From: Bacillota bacterium
GTDB taxonomy: Bacteria > Bacillota > Limnochordia > DTU080
Direction: 5' to 3'
DNA length: 40,466 bases
NCBI GenBank assembly: GCA_012838035.1
Contig: DUQB01000134.1
Location: forward strand, 1 to 40,466
Both the position numbers and the translations under genes were made by a program. Of this stretch, positions 1-9,100 are shown in pieces. The notes beneath the pieces were generated by a model. That model saw only the letters and a list, made by a program, of their open reading frames with translations, did no database searches and was not told the DNA's origin. How positions within the stretch are numbered: the first letter of the stretch is position 1; every line of letters begins with the position of its first letter.

Positions 1-219
1 ATCGGGATCTCCAATACCATCAAAGATCCCATGGTTAACGGTTTCCTCTAGTTGGTTAAAGCTACGTATCCCAGTCACGATACCGCTTATCATCTTCATC
101 AAGAGACTCGGCAGGCTATACTGAGCTTTTTTTCTTCCGTCTTTGACCTGCGAAAGTCTTTGATCGAGAGCATAGACTTTGTTACAATAATTGATGAAGC
201 GAGTCGCCAAATTCAACAT
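1..219 (-). CDS. Transposase, N-terminal part (cut by window edge)
   Basis: A minus-strand reading frame starts at the ATG at 219 and runs open through 73 codons to the window edge, so only the N-terminus is visible. The start is preceded by GTGAGG about seven bases upstream. The peptide has the features of the leading domain of a Firmicute DDE transposase: a helical start, a basic stretch (KDGRKK), then a hydrophobic segment leading into IRSFNQLEE. That SFNQL-type motif after a hydrophobic helix is what I recall from IS4-like clostridial transposases. The catalytic DDE residues would lie outside the window. Element family and intactness cannot be judged. A plus-strand frame over 52-243 overlaps it and is judged a shadow. 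Confidence 0.55.
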   Translation of the reverse strand, partial: MLNLATRFINYCNKVYALDQRLSQVKDGRKKAQYSLPSLLMKMISGIVTGIRSFNQLEETVNHGIFDGIGDPD

Positions 220-341
220 GTTTCCTCACACTCCGTCCTGTAATTTTTTGGACAATTACTACCTTCGACGGGTGTGGGGTTTTTCTTCTTACCCTGGAAA
301 AAGCCTATATCATGCGTAAAACCGCGAATCGCGTTATTACG

Positions 342-366
342 CGAAAATTGTCTGACATAATTTTCG
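342..366. repeat. Perfect 8-bp inverted repeat upstream of the transposase
   Basis: CGAAAATT at 342-349 is mirrored by AATTTTCG at 359-366 with a 9-base spacer. It lies about 120 bases upstream of the transposase start. It could be an operator, a hairpin in the leader, or part of the insertion-sequence end. No matching end is visible because the element leaves the window. Confidence 0.4.
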
Positions 367-427
367 AATAAACTCGCAATAAGTTCACATCATGCAAACT
401 TGCTCTACAAGCAACATTGCAGTCGAT

Positions 428-760
428 CTATCGCCCATCCTTCCGGAAGTCCTGGAAAGCGGCGGAGCCTTTTGCAAGGCAGCGGTAATAGCGTTCTGCC
501 GTCAGTGAACAGACCAAAGAGTAGAGTTCACCATAGACTTCTTTCACGCGGCCTTGTGTAAGCTCAAGTTGATGGAACACACGTATCGCCGAGGAAATCC
601 TCACAACCTCAGATTCGGCGCAAGTACCTGTTCCTTTTTCCGTACAGAAGCAGTGCAAATACCACATTTCCCCTGATGTACCGATTTTTGCAGGAAACGG
701 GCTATAGCACGGCTAATTTCAACTAAGCCCATGCCGGTTTGCAGCAACACGTACGCCATG
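428..760 (-). pseudogene. Possible decayed coding sequence
   Basis: Two minus-strand frames look protein-like but are out of register. An upstream frame contains MAYVLLQTGMGLVEISRAIA (positions about 760 down to 600). A downstream frame contains RVKEVYGELYSLVCSLTAER and ends at 428. They overlap at 601-667, as a frameshifted gene would. Neither has a convincing ribosome site and I recognise no family. The rest of 220-829 holds the inverted repeat listed separately and the leader of the 830 gene; I see no other gene there. This may be a relic or chance. Confidence 0.2.
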
Positions 761-829
761 TTATTGTTCAGGTTTCTCACCCGGTCATCGGGCCCCAATC
801 TCATCTTAATAGATGCGGAGGTTATCACA

Positions 830-2743
830 ATGCGCATCGTCACCCGTTTAGCTCTCATGCTCGTCTTATTATTCGTAGCTGCCGCTTACATAGAAGCAGG
901 TGAACTGACAGTGACCAATTTCATCGACTACGGCGCACCCACCCGAGTTGGGGAAAAACGCGGGGCGCTGACCACCTACGACGTCGACCAGTCTCGCCTT
1001 TTAGTGATGCTGGTGCAAGACTTCTATAAAAACGGCGTACGCGTTTCCGTGCTCCTCGTTAACATCGATACCGGCAAAACCGAGCAGTACTGGTTCCCCA
1101 ATAAAGAAACGCCGAGCGGCGATCCCTTCTCATTGCTCATTTCGTCGAAAAACCGCCTATACTTCACGCCCGGATCAACTTTGGCGGAATTCGATATACC
1201 TACACGCCGATTTACCTATTCGGGCCCCATGCCCGGTACGGCCATGTCGTTCACGGAGGCTGAAGACGGTACCATCTTCATCGCGACCTATCCGACAGCC
1301 GACCTGGTCTCATTCGATCCGGATACCCAAACCATTGTCCGCTACGGTCGTTTAGACCCCAAGGAACAGTACCCCTACTCCATGGCCATAGATGATAAAG
1401 GTTGGATCTACAGCGGACTGGGTACGACACGCAGCAATCTGGTCGCGTTTAATATCCACACCGGCACGTTGCGTCAGTTGGCTGCCGAAAGCGAACGCAG
1501 CACAGGACATGGCCATGTAAAGGTCGGTAAGAATAATGTGATCTACGGCAAAGGTTCGGATAGCGGTCTGTGGTACGAGCTATATGACGGTGAGAAAGTT
1601 AAGCCGGCTTATGTGTTGCCGCAAACCAAAGAGAATACTCTAAAGTGGTCGGAAGTGGCCACAAGCTGGTCCGACGGCACCCGCCTATTAGCGCTTGAGT
1701 TTATGGACAAATGGGCTGCCGTAATGGAACCCCGTACCATCGGCAAGCGTATCGATTTTGCTTATGACGCGGAAGGCGGCCGAATTACCTCCATTGTGGC
1801 GGGACCGGACGGCAAAATATACGGCAACACCGCTCACCCCATGCGCTTCTTCATGTTTGACCCGGAGACCAATGTGTTGGAAGATTGGGGCAGTGTTCCA
1901 GGGGTGGGCAACTTTCCTGAGTTCGTGGTGCAGGATAAGTACATCGTCGGCGGCTCATATGCCAACGGCGCGCTGTATGTTTACGATACCGAAAAAACTT
2001 GGAACTTGAACCAAGGCCACCCCAAGACGGTAGCAAGCTATGCCAAAGATATCGCTCGACCGCGGGCCATCGTCGCTCATACAGACGGTGAACACATCGT
2101 GCTCGGTGGTTTTGCCGGCTATGGTCTTACCGGCGGTGGGTTGGGCATTTACAACATAAACACAGGTGTCTCGCAACTCATTACCCACGATAATCTCATC
2201 CCGTACCAGAGTACTGTGGGGCTGCGCGTATTACCTTCTGGAGACGTTGTGGGAGTGACGAGCATAAAGGCTCCAGGTGGCGGCTACGTTTACGCCGAGC
2301 AAGCGGAGCTATACATCCTGGACTGGGAAACTCGCACCGTCTCTTTCAGCATAAAACCTTTGGAACGCTCCGCCTTTGGACGCGCCGTCCCCGGCCCGGG
2401 AGAAATAGCAGGCTTGGAAGTCGCGCCGGACGGTTTAGTATATGGTATCGGTGAAAATGGTTACCTCTTCGTTTTTGATCCGGTCAAAAAGGAGATCATC
2501 CATCGCCGGTCGCTAAGCGAGTATGGCGCGCCGATGCAACGAGGCACGCTCTTCTTGGGTCCGGATGCTCATGTATATGCTTTGATGCAAAAGGCGTTGA
2601 TCCATATCGATCCGCAAACATTCGTCCCGACTAAGGTAGCCGATCTGCCGGTGCCGGCAACCGCGACGCCGTATCTGGTAGGCAATCGTCTCTACTTCGC
2701 CAGTCAAACGCACCTGTGGAGTTGCGATTTTGTCCAACGCTAA
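830..2743 (+). CDS. Secreted beta-propeller protein, function unknown
   Basis: A 637-residue exported protein. The ATG at 830 was chosen over an upstream in-frame ATG at 731 because GGAGG sits eight bases before it and the protein then opens with a clean signal peptide: basic MRIVTR, a hydrophobic stretch, and probable cleavage near IEA. The mature part is a string of roughly 45-60-residue units with alternating beta segments and motifs such as ISSKNRLYF, DDKGWIYSG, GPDGKIYGN and APDGLVYGI. This is the blade pattern of a YVTN/SMP-30/streptogramin-lyase-like propeller. Such folds serve as sugar lyases, lactonases or binding platforms, and no catalytic signature is clear enough to choose. It is followed after 25 bases by a secreted carbohydrate-binding-like gene, so the two are probably co-transcribed and act on extracellular polysaccharide (inference). 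Confidence 0.8.
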   Translation: MRIVTRLALMLVLLFVAAAYIEAGELTVTNFIDYGAPTRVGEKRGALTTYDVDQSRLLVMLVQDFYKNGVRVSVLLVNIDTGKTEQYWFPNKETPSGDPFSLLISSKNRLYFTPGSTLAEFDIPTRRFTYSGPMPGTAMSFTEAEDGTIFIATYPTADLVSFDPDTQTIVRYGRLDPKEQYPYSMAIDDKGWIYSGLGTTRSNLVAFNIHTGTLRQLAAESERSTGHGHVKVGKNNVIYGKGSDSGLWYELYDGEKVKPAYVLPQTKENTLKWSEVATSWSDGTRLLALEFMDKWAAVMEPRTIGKRIDFAYDAEGGRITSIVAGPDGKIYGNTAHPMRFFMFDPETNVLEDWGSVPGVGNFPEFVVQDKYIVGGSYANGALYVYDTEKTWNLNQGHPKTVASYAKDIARPRAIVAHTDGEHIVLGGFAGYGLTGGGLGIYNINTGVSQLITHDNLIPYQSTVGLRVLPSGDVVGVTSIKAPGGGYVYAEQAELYILDWETRTVSFSIKPLERSAFGRAVPGPGEIAGLEVAPDGLVYGIGENGYLFVFDPVKKEIIHRRSLSEYGAPMQRGTLFLGPDAHVYALMQKALIHIDPQTFVPTKVADLPVPATATPYLVGNRLYFASQTHLWSCDFVQR

Positions 2744-2768
2744 TGGACCACTGCGAGGAGAATGCTTC

Positions 2769-3308
2769 ATGCGCTTAACAACCAAGCTCATCGCGCTCAT
2801 CATCATACTACTGAGTGTAGCCGCACCGGTATTCGCCGCGACGAATCTTTTAGAGAACGCCGACTTTGAGACCTCTATGATAGCCAATCTCATTCCGGGC
2901 TGGGTTGTTTTTACCGGTCGCATCGGCGTAGATATGCTCATTGAACCAGACAAGGCTTACGACGGCGAAAGCGCCTTAGTCTTTCACATCACCGATACGG
3001 AGCAAAGAACAGGCTTGCGCAGCAGCCCCATTCTCGCCGTGCCCAATGGGGTTTATGAAGCAGGCGTCTATGTGTACGATGCGACGAGCACCAGAGTATT
3101 TCTTTATCTGGATTTCTGGAACAGCAACCAACAGCGCATCGCCCATAAAACCATCGCCACGACCGCCAAGAACCAATGGGAGGAGCTGAGAGTACGCCTT
3201 ACGGCACCGGAAGACGCCTTGTTCGTCTCCATCATCCTCTACAATACATCAGGCAATCTGGGTAGCGCCTATTTCGATCATGCCTGGCTCTACCTAGTAG
3301 ATGAATAA
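2769..3308 (+). CDS. Small secreted carbohydrate-binding-like domain protein
   Basis: A 179-residue secreted protein. The start is the ATG at 2769, with GAGGAG eight bases upstream. The signal peptide ends near PVFA (residue 23). The mature chain is a single beta-sandwich-like domain of the CBM4/9/22 or F5/8 kind: it opens with NLLENADFE, has GWVVF shortly after, a central VFLYLDFWN strand, LTAPEDALFVSIILY, and closes with SAYFDHAWLYL. The same landmarks recur in the minus-strand gene at 39272-39826, at the C-terminus of the 6188-9865 protein and, more loosely, at the N-terminus of the 35413-39048 protein. A non-enzymatic binding role is likely. It lies downstream of the beta-propeller gene and is followed by a strong terminator. 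Confidence 0.75.
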   Translation: MRLTTKLIALIIILLSVAAPVFAATNLLENADFETSMIANLIPGWVVFTGRIGVDMLIEPDKAYDGESALVFHITDTEQRTGLRSSPILAVPNGVYEAGVYVYDATSTRVFLYLDFWNSNQQRIAHKTIATTAKNQWEELRVRLTAPEDALFVSIILYNTSGNLGSAYFDHAWLYLVDE

Positions 3309-3320
3309 ATACGACGCAAA

Positions 3321-3360
3321 AGCTGCCGGTGGAATCATGTCTACCGGCAGCTTATTTATC
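3321..3360 (+). terminator. Rho-independent terminator after the 2769-3308 gene
   Basis: A perfect 10-bp stem (AGCTGCCGGT at 3321-3330 with ACCGGCAGCT at 3343-3352) has a 12-base loop and is followed by TATTTATCTT. It ends the propeller/binding-domain pair. Confidence 0.85.
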
Positions 3361-3399
3361 TTGCCGCTCCGCATACTTCTCCGCATGCGTCCGCATCGC

Positions 3400-3582
3400 T
3401 TATTGGGATATGTCCAACCACATATTCCGTTGCAGCCGCTTAACACCCTTGTTCAAACGAGTGTACAGGGGTACACTTAGATATGACGGATTATCCTCCA
3501 AAAAATAACCAGGACCACCGGACATATTGCCGAAGTAAACACTCTGCCCTCCTTTCGGGCAAACATAAGCGCTTCCGCGCGT
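3400..3582 (-). pseudogene. Orphan coding-like fragment (60 codons), unrecognised
   Basis: On the minus strand a 60-codon stretch follows an in-frame TGA and ends in TAA at 3400-3402. It reads as plausible protein: GSAYVCPKGG, then VYFGNMSGGPGYFLEDNPSY, then RLNKGVKRLQRNMWLDISQ. There is no good start codon or ribosome site at its head, and an alternative frame just upstream also looks protein-like, so it may be the C-terminal remnant of a broken gene. I do not recognise the family. The rest of 3361-3858 shows nothing beyond the leader of the next gene. Confidence 0.3.
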
Positions 3583-3858
3583 TCAGTCTGATGAGTATGT
3601 CTCCTATCGATGAGCACAACCTATTTGAGAGTATCACCTAGGAACCTGCTCAAGAAATGGCGCTATCGATCTTCATCCCGGTGAAAGAAATACCTGACGC
3701 GCTCGCATACCCGAGAAGCTTATCACTTAGCTTATACAGGCGCTCTTAGAGCATGCCGCCAAATTTGCTAGGGCTTTTTCGATGCAGAGGTTAACAGTAA
3801 CGGCACATCCCTGCTCTGACCTTTCCCGGTATCGCCCTGTTTAAGGAGTGACGTTGTA

Positions 3859-4638
3859 TTGGAGAATAACGAGACTATGTATGTTGAGGAGCCCCCTATC
3901 ATCCAAGCGGATCATGTTGTGGTGGAGCATCGGAAAAATCCTACCGAATATATACGCGCCGTCGACGACATCTCGTTAAGCATCTGGCGCGGTGAGTTCG
4001 TTGCGCTCTACGGTCCGGCTGAGGCTGGGAAAACCTCCCTATTGCAGGTCCTTAGCGGTCTCAACAAGCCCACGTCCGGTCAAATCATCATTGACGGTCA
4101 GGATGTAACCAAGCTGCCGACGAACAAGTTGGCCAGCCTGAGAAGCGAGAGATTCGGCTTCCTTTTCCACACGCATCATTTGGTAAACACGCTTACGATA
4201 ATAGAAAACGTGATGCTACCGCTGCGTTACCGTAAGATGTCGGCGCAAGAATCCGAGCGTGTGGCCGGCGAATGGCTCGTACGGGTAGGTTTGGGAGAGC
4301 GGTTATACCATCGCCCCTCCGAGCTGAATGCGAATGAACAGCAACGTGCGGCGCTCGCCCGCAGTCTAGTCAACGAACCAATGATCATTTTTGCCGATGA
4401 GCCTACTGCCAATATGGATTTGGCTTCCGCTCAACAGTTAATCGAGTTGATGCGCGGTTTGAACTACACCTTCGGCCAAACCTATATAGTCACCACCAAT
4501 GATGAGCAGATTGCTTCCATGTGCGACCGAGCCGTTCGCATCAATAAAGGGAGAATTGAGGACGATACGTCCTGGCATTATGACAACGATGTAGATGGAG
4601 TCGAAGTCGACACCGAACTCGGCAATGAGGAGAATTAA
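3859..4638 (+). CDS. Orphan LolD/MacB-like ABC ATPase with degenerate motifs
   Basis: A 259-residue ATPase subunit of the LolD/MacB/YknY type. Start: TTG at 3859 with AAGGAG ten bases upstream; an ATG at 3877 is a weaker alternative. Walker A is GPAEAGKTS (52-60) and Walker B is MIIFADE (175-181), so nucleotide binding should be kept. Three other motifs are altered. The Q-loop, normally FxFQ, reads FLFH with His at 104. The signature, normally LSGGQ, reads LNANE (156-160). The H-loop, normally VTHD or VTHN, reads VTTN, so His is replaced by Thr (about 213). The C-terminus has an acidic tail of about 25 residues. No FtsX-type permease is adjacent, and a terminator follows. It may be a slow or non-hydrolysing ATPase that partners a permease elsewhere, or a decaying gene; the intact frame argues for function. 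Confidence 0.85.
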   Translation: MENNETMYVEEPPIIQADHVVVEHRKNPTEYIRAVDDISLSIWRGEFVALYGPAEAGKTSLLQVLSGLNKPTSGQIIIDGQDVTKLPTNKLASLRSERFGFLFHTHHLVNTLTIIENVMLPLRYRKMSAQESERVAGEWLVRVGLGERLYHRPSELNANEQQRAALARSLVNEPMIIFADEPTANMDLASAQQLIELMRGLNYTFGQTYIVTTNDEQIASMCDRAVRINKGRIEDDTSWHYDNDVDGVEVDTELGNEEN

Positions 4639-4679
4639 TGCGATAACCTCAGCCCCCTCGTAGGGCTTTCGCCTTGATC

Positions 4680-4719
4680 AGCAGCCGTCGGCCTTAACGT
4701 GCGGCTGCTTTGCTTTTTA
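4680..4719 (+). terminator. Rho-independent terminator after the ABC ATPase gene
   Basis: The stem AGCAGCCG (4680-4687) pairs with CGGCTGCT (4702-4709) and is followed by TTGCTTTTTAT. A smaller hairpin (AGCCC/GGGCT near 4651-4667) precedes it. Confidence 0.8.
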
Positions 4720-4911
4720 TCCCCATCACAGGCGTCAGTCGCACCGCCTGACTAGCATCTGCTAATCCTGGGCAGATTAAGTCATGAGCATGCCGGCCAT
4801 ACATACGGCATGCGTTCCTCAGGTTGCCGAGCCGACCAGGCAGCCAGGCACTGGGATTCTGTTCGCAGTTTCAGTTTCTTGAGCAGATCTCTAGGAAGGA
4901 TGGTGTCATAC

Positions 4912-6060
4912 ATGGCGGATAAGAAGAGATCGCAACGCGACAGCAGGAAAGAAGCGCAAATATGGCGCTCCCGCAATGCGGAACTCGCTGAAGAATTCGC
5001 TGACGAGCTGGATATACACCCTCCGCTGGAATCACCTTCTAACGATGCGGAACCGCTACCCGACTTACCGGCCGCAGAAAATATCGACGGCAGTAACGAG
5101 GCAGACAGTGCTCGCGTTCAACAGGCCGACACGCCGCAAGTATCGCCTAAGAGCAACGACGATGTCTATAGCGCCTTAGCTCAGGCTGCCGTAAATCCCG
5201 AACCTCCGAATGATAATACCGCCGGCGCACAGGAAGATGATGCGTTAGGCAAAGCGGAGCGGCAAGCAATGGCAGTCTTGGATCAGGATCTGTACGGCAT
5301 GGACATGGAGGCTGGTATGGAGGAAGATATCGGCGGCGTAGGTGGGGCTGCCGCATCACGTAATCCCCATCTGACTCCAGACGACGTAAAACGACAAACC
5401 GGGCAAGATGACTCAAATAGCAGCTTTGTAGCTCAGCAAGAAAGTATTCCCGTACAAAGCGCCGGTTCCGACTCGCAAACATTTGCCCAGGTTAATGAGT
5501 CTGCTCCGCTGGATGCAGGCGCTACTGGGCAACCGGAATCACTTGACACGAACAAATCACCAGCGGAACCAACTCCTGAGCAGAGGCCGAACCAGCCGAG
5601 TTCTTACCCCTTGGGCAGCTTGGAATATGAGGACCAAGCCGATTTCGGCCCACTTTACGATGCCGGTTATGACATGGAGGTTGGTGGCATGCGGACCAAT
5701 CCCCTATCGCCTGATGAGGGTCTGATGCGCAGCGCCCAAAGGGGACTGGTTCCTGCCGACCCGGCAACCCTCGACGCCTGGACCGATTTCGACATCAGAG
5801 GCGGGGCTCGGCGTCCTGCGCAAGATGAAGCCGCCGCTTTCTTCAAGCTGTCCGGCGGACCGTTTCCCTCTTTACTACGTAGTCAAGATACCATAACGGT
5901 GTCTGAAACGACGACTGAACCTGTGACAGACCCAACTGCAAGCGATGCCACCCGAAGCCGGGACGCCGACCAACCTCAGCCGACAAGCCCGGTTCTTTCC
6001 GACGCGATTGAAGAAGAGGGCGACTTGGCCGTCCCGGTGGAAGATGAGACCTCCCGATAG
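4912..6060 (+). CDS. Acidic, low-complexity cytosolic protein, unknown function
   Basis: A 382-residue protein. The ATG at 4912 is preferred because AGGAAGG lies 12 bases upstream; in-frame starts further 5' are too close to that site or lack one. Apart from a charged, basic N-terminus (MADKKRSQRD) and a short AELAEEFADELD helix, it is rich in Asp, Glu, Pro, Ser, Gln and Ala and is probably largely disordered. There is no signal peptide or membrane helix. A short module seems duplicated: LYGMDMEAGM near residue 127 and LYDAGYDMEVGGM near residue 248. The N-terminal ADEL-type segment faintly recalls small YfhD-like proteins, but this is weak. It is flanked by terminators, so it is probably monocistronic. 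Confidence 0.7.
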   Translation: MADKKRSQRDSRKEAQIWRSRNAELAEEFADELDIHPPLESPSNDAEPLPDLPAAENIDGSNEADSARVQQADTPQVSPKSNDDVYSALAQAAVNPEPPNDNTAGAQEDDALGKAERQAMAVLDQDLYGMDMEAGMEEDIGGVGGAAASRNPHLTPDDVKRQTGQDDSNSSFVAQQESIPVQSAGSDSQTFAQVNESAPLDAGATGQPESLDTNKSPAEPTPEQRPNQPSSYPLGSLEYEDQADFGPLYDAGYDMEVGGMRTNPLSPDEGLMRSAQRGLVPADPATLDAWTDFDIRGGARRPAQDEAAAFFKLSGGPFPSLLRSQDTITVSETTTEPVTDPTASDATRSRDADQPQPTSPVLSDAIEEEGDLAVPVEDETSR

Positions 6061-6076
6061 ACGATTGCATAAAAGA

Positions 6077-6117
6077 AGGGTAAGCCTGGTTCCTCGACTC
6101 GGCTTACCCTCTTTTTA
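6077..6117. terminator. Bidirectional terminator between convergent genes
   Basis: A 10-bp stem, AGGGTAAGCC (6077-6086) with GGCTTACCCT (6101-6110), is followed by CTTTTT on the plus strand and has an A-rich flank (AAAAGA) on the other side. It probably ends both the plus-strand 4912-6060 gene and the minus-strand 6188-9865 gene. Confidence 0.8.
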
Positions 6118-6187
6118 CCTAACCGCCTATGCTTGCCGGCGACGGATAATCGTACTGCTACCGGCCTGCCGGCGCGGCGCGATCACC

Positions 6188-9100
6188 TCAGTACTCGATC
6201 TGTAAACCGGCGTAGTCGAAGAATGCCTTCCCCATTGACGTGGAATCCGAGTACAGCACGACCATGACGGAAACAGCCCCTTCGGGCGCGGTTAGCGTCG
6301 CGGTAACCGGTTGCCAGATACGGCTGGTGCTGGTGGCTGATTTCGCTTGCACCCTCTTGCCGTTTGCATCGAGGAAGTCTACATACACATAACCCTTGCC
6401 ACCATCTTCCGTACGTACCAACGCTGATGCCGTGTAGGTGGCGCCCACCTGCACCGGCTGCGGTATGCTGCGAATGCCATAACCTTTATCTCTCAATCGA
6501 TCATCGATGGAGAAGACCTGCACGCCCCAACTATCTTCTTCTTGGGTAAAGAAGACGTCCTTACCGATGTCAGCGACCTTCGTGTAAGGCTCCCAACCAA
6601 AGGGGAACTCGCCCTCTTCACCGGCTAACCCCGGGTTAGGCAGCAAGTTGATGCCGCCACTGGCGATAATCGGCGGTACAACGGCTTCTTGAATGTCGGT
6701 GTTCCGCCAGACGCCGATTTTTCTGGGGTCGCCCATCTTCACAATGCTATTGGGGCCGTCCGGGTATCCAATGCCGACCACAGCAGCTTTACCCAAGCGA
6801 TCTTGCAGCTGCTGCAGGTATAGACTCTGCGGTTTGACATGGCTGCCTGCGCCATAGGTATAGCCTTGTTCCCGCGGCAGGAATGATCCCGGATGTCTCT
6901 GCCCAATGTGGCCGATTACCCAGTTTTGCGCCGTCGGCGGTTTTTGCACCATAAGCCTGCCCGTCGTGTTCCAAGCGACGAAGTTGGCACCCGCCCAGCC
7001 GTGTCCGCTACCGTAGGTATAGCGGTCTTGGATGGCTATCTGAGAGACCACGTTATCATAGAGCCCGCCGACAGCCCACATACGGTGCGGTTCGCTGTTG
7101 GCGTGATCAATTTCACTCATGGTGTGCAAAAAGACGATAGGTCCGGTTACCTGCTTATTCGTGGCATACGCGTGGCGAGCGTTATCGGTGTATGCCCGTT
7201 GTACCAGAGTCAACTGCCCCAATACGTGGAAAGGATAACGCCGCGAACCTTCCAAGGTGGCCACCGGTGCCAAGCTGTAGATATCCTGGATAGTCAGTGA
7301 TTTCGCCGTCCCGTTAACCAACGCCGCGCCGTGAGCAAAATGCACCGCCGTCAAGTTGGATGCCCATGCGTTCTTAACCTGGCTAAAGCTGACCAAGTAG
7401 CTTGCATGATTCTCATCGCAGGGGAAGTAGCCGTTATTGAAGCAACGCACCGCATCGTCGTACTCGGAGACCGCGCGCAGGTTCTCAACGCCTATTTTCT
7501 CGCTGCGCAGATCTCTGGCGAGGAAGACTTGCCCACCTCCCCACTGTAGTTCAATGGCGTTGGTGAGGGGAGCGTCTATGGTCACCACATCACCGGAAAT
7601 GTCTGTGATGGTTCTCTCAAAATCGAGATGGAAGGGCTGCCACTGCACGATGTTCCGGCCGGAGACCGCCGGCAACTGATCCATACCGATCTCACTGATA
7701 AACGCGGCATTGCCGTAACGGCGGATGACGATCAAGTCACCTATGTTTAGCCCTTCGGCCGATGCCACATGGAAGGACCGCGCTCCGACAGGTACGTACA
7801 GATCGGTGATCTGCCATGACCGGCGTGTATCAATATTTAAGCCGCCCAGCCCGGATATTTGGATTAGGCTGCGGGAGCCGGCTCCGGTAGCGATCAGCAC
7901 GGTGCCGTCTTCACCATCACCTTCACCCCGTAGTACCACGCCGCTCGCGGACAATTGGATACTGGAACCTATTTCATAGGTGCCTTTCTTAAGCAATACC
8001 GCTCCGCGGAATCCGTTGGCGTCTTGAGGCAGAGCCGATACTTCATTGATCGCCGTCTGAATGCGACGTGTATCGTCACCTTCACCCGGTTCCACAATAG
8101 CCTTCACAGGTACCGTAGGAAGGGGAACGCCGCCGCCCATGTAGCCGGCGTAGGAGAAGTCCGGGATTTGGTTACCCAAATAATCCGGAGTATACTGCAA
8201 CCTGCCGTCCTGACCTAAAAAAGCCAGCTGCTTGGCCATCTCTTCTTCGGCATCGGACGCGACCGCTCTAAAGTGCAGCGTCTGATACGCATTAGGCAAG
8301 TTGGTCCGCTCTAAAGTAAGCCGTATCTCATACAACCCGGCTTCCGTCACTTCGCCGTTAAAGCCGAGCGACAACTCCATACCGTGAGCGACCTGATGCG
8401 CCTCTTCCTGCAACAACTTTTGATGAGGACCTACGAGCTGTACGCGCAACATGCCTTCTTGCTCGCCCAACAGCAACTTGTCTAGATGTATCGTGGGGTA
8501 AGGGTTACCGGTTCTCAGCAAAGCCGGTTGCCCTTGTTCCGCCCGTAAACCCGACCCCTGAATCGTAGCGCGGAAGGCGAGCGCATTCTCTAGCGTAAAG
8601 CCCATCTGTCCACCTGCTACAATCAATTTCTCCGGCCGTGACGCCACAACCGACAGTGTGATGTTACCGGAAAAGGGCGGTACCGGAATGGTATACACGG
8701 CCTCCAAATGCGACTGGCCCGGCGGGAAAACGATGGTGTCCTGCAGCGTCCAGGTTTCCGCCTGCATCGTCTCTATGCTGGGGGTATAGTCAACAGTGAG
8801 CTCCAGAGGATACTCTCGGTCGCTACTCTGCGTGGTAATCGATGCTTTAAGCAGCAGACCGCCGGCATCGTCCCGCCCGACCACTTGCATGCCGACATGG
8901 GCGACGCCCTGGTAGTAGCGGAAATCATGTTGGTTGATCACCCATTGCTGTGATCCTTCCTGATAAATCAGTTCTATAGACGAACTTCCCCACGGCAGCT
9001 TTTCCGTAGGCAAGGTAAGCAGTTGCGGCTCTTCGCTCCAATTGCTCGTTGCCAAAAGCGTTAGCTGATCGCCTTGTCTGACCTGAAGCAACGCCTGACC

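Noticed and set aside
2513-2953. 146-codon minus-strand frame
   Set aside because: Antisense to the propeller gene and the following signal-peptide gene, both with good ribosome sites.
4810-4911. N-terminal extension of the acidic protein
   Set aside because: Start codons there have no ribosome site; AGGAAGG before 4912 fits better.
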